In this document: piece by piece, positions 6,257 to 10,770 of the stretch | Layout of the letters: each line of letters begins with the position of its first letter | Numbering within the stretch: the stretch's first letter is position 1 | Assembly (NCBI GenBank): GCA_945867245.1 | Contig: CAMBHQ010000016.1 | Location: forward strand, 1-10,770 | From: an uncultured Porphyromonas sp. | GTDB lineage: Bacteria; Bacteroidota; Bacteroidia; Bacteroidales; Porphyromonadaceae | Reading direction: 5' to 3' | DNA: 10,770 bases | The notes under the pieces: generated by a model | Told to the model about the DNA's origin: nothing | The model's input: the letters and a program-made list of their open reading frames with translations, nothing else | Database searches by the model: none | Translations under genes and position numbers: made by a program

Positions 6257-7405
6257 ATGAGAAAAGGTATTGTAGCCGCATTGGCTATCCTATCAAGCCT
6301 AAGCCTCGGCACTACACTAGAGGCTCAGACAGCCCGCAAGGGAACTAAGAAAGCCGTAACAGCCACCAAGCTCAACCCGAGCAAGGGCTTAGTCCGTATC
6401 AGCGGTGCTATCCCTACGGCAGACTACGATGGCGACAGCGTGGTGCTAGTACGTGCCAGTGAGGGCGGGTTCGATACTATTGCCAAGGCGCCTATTAAGA
6501 ATAAGGCCTTCGTCTTCGCTAAGCCTTTGGCACAGGATACTACCTCGATGCTAGAGCTACGCCTCAAGCGTAAGTACCGCACTGCCGTAGTCCTAGAGAA
6601 CGGGAGCATCGTAGCAGACCTAGAGAAGGCCTCGGCCACAGGTACGCCCCTCAACGATAAGTTCGCCAAGCTCCTAGAGGAGAGCAAGGCTACGGCCTCT
6701 GTCCTAGAGAAGCGCTTCGCCGAGGCTAAGACCGACGACGAGAAGGCTAGCATCTACTCAGAGTATCAGGCAGGTCAGATTAAATACTACAGCACAGCCC
6801 TAGAGGCCAACCCAAACAATGCGGTAGGTCTACGTGCCCTACGTACCCTCCTCGATGGCAGTATTGGCGCAGCACCAGAGCAAGTAGCCGAGTGGCGTGC
6901 GCTCGCAGGCAAGGACATTATCACCAACCCTGCTATCACGAGCCGACTCCGACTAATCGATGCAGCAACGGCTACGCAGCCCGGCAAGCCCTACGTAGAT
7001 ATAGAGGGTATCAACGACCAGAAGGAGGCTAGCAAGCTGAGCGACTTCATCAATAAGGGACACTATACACTCGTAGACTTCTGGGCTAGTTGGTGCGGTC
7101 CTTGCCGTCGTGCTATGCCTGGGCTCAAGAAGATATACGAGACCTACAAGGATAAGGGGCTACAGATCGTCGGCATCGCAGTATGGGACAAGTGGGACGA
7201 CCACCTACAGGCCGTTGCCAAGGACGAGCTCCCCTGGCCACAGATCTTCAATGAGAAGGCTACAGAGCCCTACGGCATCAACGGCATCCCTCAGATAATG
7301 CTCATAGGCCCCAATGGTATCATCGTAGCACGAGACCTACATGGCGAAGAGATGATTACCAAAATGCTCGACGAACTACTAGAGAAGAACGGGGGCAAGC
7401 TCTAG
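6257..7405 (+). CDS. Periplasmic TlpA/DsbE-like thiol-disulfide oxidoreductase with N-terminal DUF4369-like domain
   Basis: The 382-residue protein starts with a signal peptide (cleavage after LEA, residue 23). Residues about 43-130 look like the beta-rich DUF4369 domain that often precedes thioredoxin folds in Bacteroidota (LVRISGAIP, GDSVVLVRA, VVLENGSIVAD). A helical linker, about 130-250, follows. The C-terminal thioredoxin domain, about 250-380, has WCGPC at 279-283 and a cis-Pro in GIP at 344-345; FWASWCGPC and VGIAVWD are typical TlpA/ResA sequence. It probably reduces disulfides in periplasmic proteins; the partner is unknown and no cytochrome maturation genes are nearby. It follows the CDF gene by 100 bp with no clear promoter or terminator between, so it may be read from the sialidase promoter. 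A hairpin lies downstream. Confidence 0.9.
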   Translation: MRKGIVAALAILSSLSLGTTLEAQTARKGTKKAVTATKLNPSKGLVRISGAIPTADYDGDSVVLVRASEGGFDTIAKAPIKNKAFVFAKPLAQDTTSMLELRLKRKYRTAVVLENGSIVADLEKASATGTPLNDKFAKLLEESKATASVLEKRFAEAKTDDEKASIYSEYQAGQIKYYSTALEANPNNAVGLRALRTLLDGSIGAAPEQVAEWRALAGKDIITNPAITSRLRLIDAATATQPGKPYVDIEGINDQKEASKLSDFINKGHYTLVDFWASWCGPCRRAMPGLKKIYETYKDKGLQIVGIAVWDKWDDHLQAVAKDELPWPQIFNEKATEPYGINGIPQIMLIGPNGIIVARDLHGEEMITKMLDELLEKNGGKL

Positions 7406-7438
7406 CACTCAAGCGAGAGACTAATCCATAGTGCATAC

Positions 7439-7484
7439 ACGAGGGGCCGTGCCTAGTCTAGTTACTGGGTGCAGCCCCTCGTTG
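7439..7484 (+). terminator. Hairpin terminator after the TlpA-like gene
   Basis: ACGAGGGGC (7439-7447) pairs perfectly with GCCCCTCGT (7474-7482). The interior continues after one mismatch with CCTAGT/ACTGGG and wobble pairs, closing on a CTAGTT loop. A strong T-tract is missing. It sits between the gene's stop at 7405 and the next promoter, so a terminator role is likely. Confidence 0.65.
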
Positions 7485-7510
7485 CTAGCATCATACGATA
7501 GTCTCTATCT

Positions 7511-7528
7511 AATTGCCTACCTTTGTAA
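7511..7528 (+). promoter_or_regulatory. Promoter of the dcp gene
   Basis: TACCTTTG at 7518-7525 matches TAnnTTTG within ATTGCCTACCTTTGTAA, identical to the sialidase promoter core except for one base. No TTG is present at -33 spacing. The expected leader to the ATG at 7555 is about 22 nt, without a Shine-Dalgarno sequence. Confidence 0.65.
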
Positions 7529-7554
7529 TAGATATACCAATAAATAACGACTAA

Positions 7555-9669
7555 ATGAAGAAAATCATCCTATCCCTTGGGCTGGCCTCTATGGTAGCAG
7601 CCTGTGGTGCTGGCGGTGGTACGACCTCGCTCGACAACAATCCGCTCATACAGGAGAGTAAGCTCGAATTTGGGGCTCCGGACTTTGCCGCTATCAAGCC
7701 CGAACACTTTATGCCCGCCTTCGAGGAGGGTATGAAGCGCCACCTCGCCGAGATAGACTCTATTGCCAACAACCCCGAGGCGCCTACCTTCGAGAATACG
7801 CTCGTGGCTATGCAGCGTGCAGGGCAGCTCCTAGACCGCACGAGTCAAATCTTCTTCGGTCTAGCAGGGGCGCATGCTACCGACAGCATACGAGCCATCG
7901 AGGAGCAGATAGCACCAATGCTCGCAGCACACACCGATGCCATCAACCTCAACGAGAAGTTATTCGCTCGTATCAAGGCAGTGCACGAGCAGCAAATGTC
8001 TAGCCTAAAGGGCGAAGACGCACGTCTGCTCAAGATTGTTTATGATGGCTTTGTGCGCAATGGCGCCAACCTAGCCCCCGAGCAGAAGGAACAACTAAAG
8101 AAAATCAATGGCGAGCTAGCCAACCTAGAGAATCAGTTCAATAACCTCGTCAAGGACGGCACAGCCGCTGCGGCCATCCACGTAACGAGCAAGGACAGCC
8201 TAGCCGGTCTATCACCCGAGAGCCTAGCGCAGGCTGAGGCAGATGCCAAGGCTGCAGGCAAAGAGGGTTACCTCCTTACGATACAGAATACGACCAAGCA
8301 GGCACTCCTCTCTGAGCTCGATAACCGCGATATGCGTCGTCGCCTCCTAGAGGCCTCTATGACGCGCAACGAGCGTGGCGACAAGTACGATACCCAGCAG
8401 GTCGTTAAGGACATCACACGCCTACGTGCCGAGAAGGCTAAGCTCCTCGGTGAGCCCACCTTCGCTGCCTGGGGGCTACGCAACCAGATGGCCGAGAAGC
8501 CCGAGAACGTACAGGGCTTCGTGCAGAACCTAGTGTCTGCCTACCTGCCTAAGGCCAAGGCTGACGCCAAGGAACTAGAGGACTTCGCCAAGCAGACGGA
8601 GGGCCCAGACTTCCGTCTAGAGAGCTACGACTGGGAGTACTATGCCGAGAAGGTACGCAAGGCTAAGTACGACCTCAACGAGAATGATATTAAGCCCTAC
8701 TTCGCCCTCGATAGCGTCGTTAAGAATGGTCTATTCTTCATGGCCAAGAAACTCTATGGGGTAGACTTCGTAGAGCGTACCGACCTGCCTGTCTATGCAG
8801 AGGGTGTCAAGGTGTACGATGTACTAGACAAGGATGGGTCCAAGATGGCTATCTTCTACACCGACTACTACCGCCGTCCCACCAAGAGTGGCGGTGCCTG
8901 GATGAGCAACTGGGTAGAGCAGAGCCACCTGCTCGGTCGTCGCCCCGTAGTGTACAACGTATGTAACTATGCTCCACCCGTAAACGACCAGCCTACGCTC
9001 CTCAATATGGACGAGACTATTACGCTCTTCCACGAGTTCGGCCACGGTCTACACGGCCTATTCGCCAACCAGCAGTATCAGACACTGAGCGGTACCAACG
9101 TGTCTCGAGACTTCGTAGAGATGCCTAGCCAGTTCCACGAGCACTGGGCTACAGACCCAGCTGTACTCGGCAACTATGCCAAGCACTACAAGACGGGCGA
9201 AGCAATGCCACAGGCTCTTATCGACAAGATGAACGCTGCCGCCAAGTTTAACCAAGCCTATGCACTGGGCGAAAACCTCGCTGCCGTTATCGTAGACCTC
9301 TCGTGGCACATGCGCCAGGCAGGCGACGAGGTGCAGAGCGTTCCCGACTTTGAGCGTCAGGCACTCAATAGTTATGGTATGCTCAATAGTCAGATACCTC
9401 CACGATACAAGTCTAGCTACTTCCGCCACAGCATGGGCGGGGGCTACTCAGCTGGCTACTACGCTTACCTATGGGCTGAGGTACTCGACAACAATACTTA
9501 CGACTGGTTCAAGGCCAACGGAGGTCTTACCGCAGAGAACGGACAGCGCCTACGCGACATCATCCTCGGCCGTGGTAATAGCACCGACCTCAACGTAGTA
9601 TTCAAGGAGATGACAGGTCTAGACAAGCCCAATGTACAGAGTCTGATGAAAGCTCGTGGCCTGCAGTAG
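7555..9669 (+). CDS. dcp: Peptidyl-dipeptidase Dcp-like M3 zinc metallopeptidase, lipoprotein form
   Basis: This 704-residue protein of the M3 (thimet oligopeptidase) family should remove C-terminal dipeptides from short peptides, aiding peptide nutrition in the periplasm. The N-terminus is a lipoprotein signal, with lipobox MVAAC and lipidated Cys17. The following GAGGG lacks the acidic export tag that sends Bacteroidota lipoproteins to the surface, so a periplasmic location is inferred. Residues about 40-480 form the helical domain (APDFAAIKPEHF, then NPEAPTFENTL, typical of the family). The zinc site is FHEFGH with H493, E494 and H497, and the third ligand E522 in FVEMPSQ. The C-terminal Tyr-rich stretch GGGYSAGYYAYLWAEV matches the substrate-binding Tyr/His segment. 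Length is near the usual 680 residues for Dcp. It has its own promoter, and a hairpin follows. Family assignment is firm; Dcp rather than oligopeptidase A is inferred from sequence feel. Confidence 0.95.
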   Translation: MKKIILSLGLASMVAACGAGGGTTSLDNNPLIQESKLEFGAPDFAAIKPEHFMPAFEEGMKRHLAEIDSIANNPEAPTFENTLVAMQRAGQLLDRTSQIFFGLAGAHATDSIRAIEEQIAPMLAAHTDAINLNEKLFARIKAVHEQQMSSLKGEDARLLKIVYDGFVRNGANLAPEQKEQLKKINGELANLENQFNNLVKDGTAAAAIHVTSKDSLAGLSPESLAQAEADAKAAGKEGYLLTIQNTTKQALLSELDNRDMRRRLLEASMTRNERGDKYDTQQVVKDITRLRAEKAKLLGEPTFAAWGLRNQMAEKPENVQGFVQNLVSAYLPKAKADAKELEDFAKQTEGPDFRLESYDWEYYAEKVRKAKYDLNENDIKPYFALDSVVKNGLFFMAKKLYGVDFVERTDLPVYAEGVKVYDVLDKDGSKMAIFYTDYYRRPTKSGGAWMSNWVEQSHLLGRRPVVYNVCNYAPPVNDQPTLLNMDETITLFHEFGHGLHGLFANQQYQTLSGTNVSRDFVEMPSQFHEHWATDPAVLGNYAKHYKTGEAMPQALIDKMNAAAKFNQAYALGENLAAVIVDLSWHMRQAGDEVQSVPDFERQALNSYGMLNSQIPPRYKSSYFRHSMGGGYSAGYYAYLWAEVLDNNTYDWFKANGGLTAENGQRLRDIILGRGNSTDLNVVFKEMTGLDKPNVQSLMKARGLQ

Positions 9670-9696
9670 TCTATTCACCTATCACTCATAATGACC

Positions 9697-9740
9697 AGTG
9701 CCAGCTAGGTAGCTACGGCTTCTAGCTGGCACTCGTCTTT
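9697..9740 (+). terminator. Hairpin terminator between dcp and yidD
   Basis: AGTGCCAGCTAG (9697-9708) and CTAGCTGGCACT (9722-9733) form a perfect 12-bp stem with a 13-nt loop, followed by CGTCTTT. No TAnnTTTG promoter lies between this hairpin and yidD, so partial readthrough may supply yidD transcription. Confidence 0.7.
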
Positions 9741-9757
9741 AATCCCCTCTCTATGCG

Positions 9758-9988
9758 ATGAACTTCCTTAGCCGTAGCTTAGTCCTCATCCTCTCGGCAC
9801 CTATACACTTCTATAGGCGCGTCATATCGCCGATGTTGCCCCCGATGTGTCGCTTTACGCCCAGTTGCTCGCAGTATGCGCTGGAGGCATTGCAACGACA
9901 CGGCCCCCTCAAGGGGCTATACCTAGCGGCATGGCGCATCCTGCGCTGCAACCCCTTCGGGGGCTGTGGACACGACCCTGTACCCTAG
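9758..9988 (+). CDS. yidD: Membrane protein insertion efficiency factor YidD
   Basis: This 76-residue protein has the full YidD pattern. An N-terminal amphipathic or hydrophobic stretch ([19 protein letters not shown]) is followed by [15 protein letters not shown] at 31-45, [16 protein letters not shown] at 52-67 and GGCGHDPVP at the end. The conserved Cys are at 31, 37, 64 and 70. YidD associates with the inner face of the cytoplasmic membrane and assists YidC-dependent insertion of membrane proteins. In many bacteria it sits between rnpA and yidC; here it follows dcp and faces a cobalamin gene, so it stands apart from its usual partners. The nearby ATG at 9753 reads ATG CGA TGA and cannot be the start, which leaves the ATG at 9758. 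Confidence 0.96.
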   Translation: MNFLSRSLVLILSAPIHFYRRVISPMLPPMCRFTPSCSQYALEALQRHGPLKGLYLAAWRILRCNPFGGCGHDPVP

Positions 9989-10005
9989 AGGAAGGACTTC
10001 ATGTA

Positions 10006-10056
10006 ATAGATAGAGCCTAGATGACCCTTAGTATTGGTCTTCTAGGCTCTATTAAT
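10006..10056. terminator. Bidirectional terminator between yidD and the cobyrinate diamide synthase gene
   Basis: ATAGAGCCTAGA (10010-10021) and TCTAGGCTCTAT (10041-10052) pair perfectly over 12 bp. After one T-T mismatch a further GACC/GGTC stem closes on CTTAGTATT. The flanks are AT-rich on both sides (ATGTAAT to the left, TAATATA to the right). It separates two convergent genes, so it can serve both directions. Confidence 0.8.
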
Positions 10057-10073
10057 ATACAGACCTCCGGAGG

Positions 10074-10770
10074 CTACTCCCACAGGGCGAGGATATCCTG
10101 CTCGGCCCAATAGAGATGCGTATATCCGGCTAATACATTCCGATAGCGGTAGAGGGCCGTAGGCACCTTATTGCCTTTCGCCCCGTACTGCTCGGCTACG
10201 ACCGCTTCGCTACCCGCCTCTTTCAGACGCGAGTAATGGAACTCGTGCCCTCGTAGCTCTAGGGCCTTGGTCCGCACACAGCGGTAGCCCAGACTGAGCT
10301 TCATCCCCTGCATCGTGGCTGCGTTGTCTAGGATGGCACACATCGGATAGCTACGCCCATCCTCATCGATGATTGCTCGGGTGAGGTACATCATCCCTCC
10401 GCACTCGGCTAGTATCCGCCCCCCGGCCTCGGCATAGTCTCTGATAGAGCTGCGCATAGCGCTATTGGCACTCAGCCTATCGAGGTAAAACTCGGGATAG
10501 CCCCCTGGTAGGTAGAGGAGCTCGCACTCGGGCAGGGTGGCATCCCTAAGAGGGCTAAAGTAACAGACCGCACCCAAGCGCTCTAGCGCTCGGATATTCT
10601 CTGGATAACTAAAGTTGAAAGCCTCATCGCGGGCTACGGCTATGCGCATATTACCAGACTCGGGAGCCGTCGCCGTGGCTTGTGCACATGCTGCTAGAGG
10701 CCTTGTGCATAAGCTTAGTAGGCGCTCTATATCTACATGTGCCTCCAGCAGGTCGGCCACTTGGTCGGGG
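10074..10770 (-). CDS. cbiA: Cobyrinate a,c-diamide synthase, C-terminal half (5' end outside window)
   Basis: The minus-strand frame is open to the window edge and ends at a TAG (plus 10074-10076), giving about 232 residues of a protein normally near 450. This part is the class I glutamine amidotransferase domain of the CobB/CbiA family. It begins with VARDEAFNFSYPENI, continues with LYLPGGYPEFY, has the nucleophilic Cys in LAECGGMMYLT (codon at plus 10401-10403) and shows GHEFHYS with the catalytic His, ending in AGYTHLYWAE. The enzyme uses glutamine and ATP to amidate the a and c side chains of cobyrinate in cobalamin synthesis. The ATP-binding half lies beyond 10770. The GTG at 10758-10760 is not a real start, because coding continues upstream (PDQ before VADLL). 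CbiA rather than CobB is preferred because Bacteroidota use the anaerobic pathway; sequence alone does not decide it. Confidence 0.92.
   Translation of the reverse strand, partial: PDQVADLLEAHVDIERLLSLCTRPLAACAQATATAPESGNMRIAVARDEAFNFSYPENIRALERLGAVCYFSPLRDATLPECELLYLPGGYPEFYLDRLSANSAMRSSIRDYAEAGGRILAECGGMMYLTRAIIDEDGRSYPMCAILDNAATMQGMKLSLGYRCVRTKALELRGHEFHYSRLKEAGSEAVVAEQYGAKGNKVPTALYRYRNVLAGYTHLYWAEQDILALWE

Noticed and set aside
9058..9429. 123-codon minus-strand frame inside dcp
   Set aside because: It is antisense to the region just after the zinc-binding motif of the peptidase, with no start signal or family pattern of its own.
10758..10760. GTG as the start of the cobyrinate diamide synthase
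   Set aside because: The reading frame stays open to the window edge, and the family needs about 220 further N-terminal residues containing the ATP-binding domain.

Overview
The window looks like a chromosomal segment from a member of the Bacteroidota, most probably Porphyromonas or a close relative. Four signs support this. There are several TAnnTTTG-type promoter cores, which are the -7 element of Bacteroidota. Most genes have no Shine-Dalgarno sequence. A DUF4369-like/TlpA thioredoxin is present. The sialidase has an N-terminal association domain and catalytic domain resembling the Porphyromonas gingivalis enzyme as I remember it. Codon use favours CTA for Leu and CAG for Gln, and CTAG tetranucleotides are strikingly common. 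The genus call is inference; no database search was possible.

Layout from left to right. (1) A 3'-truncated tRNA-Gln(CTG) lies on the minus strand, with a well-formed promoter. (2) About 570 bp without a gene follow. They hold a 45-bp near-perfect palindrome and related CCTA-N-TAGG palindromes spaced in multiples of 23 bp, then a promoter. (3) A TonB-dependent outer-membrane receptor and its terminator. (4) A secreted sialidase (LamG-like domain, BNR-associated N-terminal domain, five-Asp-box propeller), interrupted by an in-frame TAG next to a C7 run. (5) A cation diffusion facilitator (CDF) metal exporter starts 6 bp after the sialidase stop. (6) A periplasmic TlpA/DsbE-like thioredoxin. 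(7) A lipoprotein M3 peptidyl-dipeptidase (Dcp type). (8) YidD. (9) A bidirectional terminator faces the C-terminal half of cobyrinate a,c-diamide synthase (CbiA/CobB), which enters from the right on the minus strand.

The genes do not form one obvious pathway. Common themes are envelope nutrition and maintenance: an outer-membrane import receptor, sialic acid release from host glycans, peptide breakdown, metal efflux, periplasmic redox and membrane-protein insertion. Three plus-strand transcription units (receptor; sialidase-CDF, perhaps with TlpA; dcp-yidD) are separated by long hairpins, and two of the three promoters share a near-identical 17-bp core.

I found no CRISPR array, insertion sequence, phage gene or clear defence system. 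The two most unusual items are the phased palindromes near the tRNA and the broken sialidase. I see no convincing evidence for an entirely new system.
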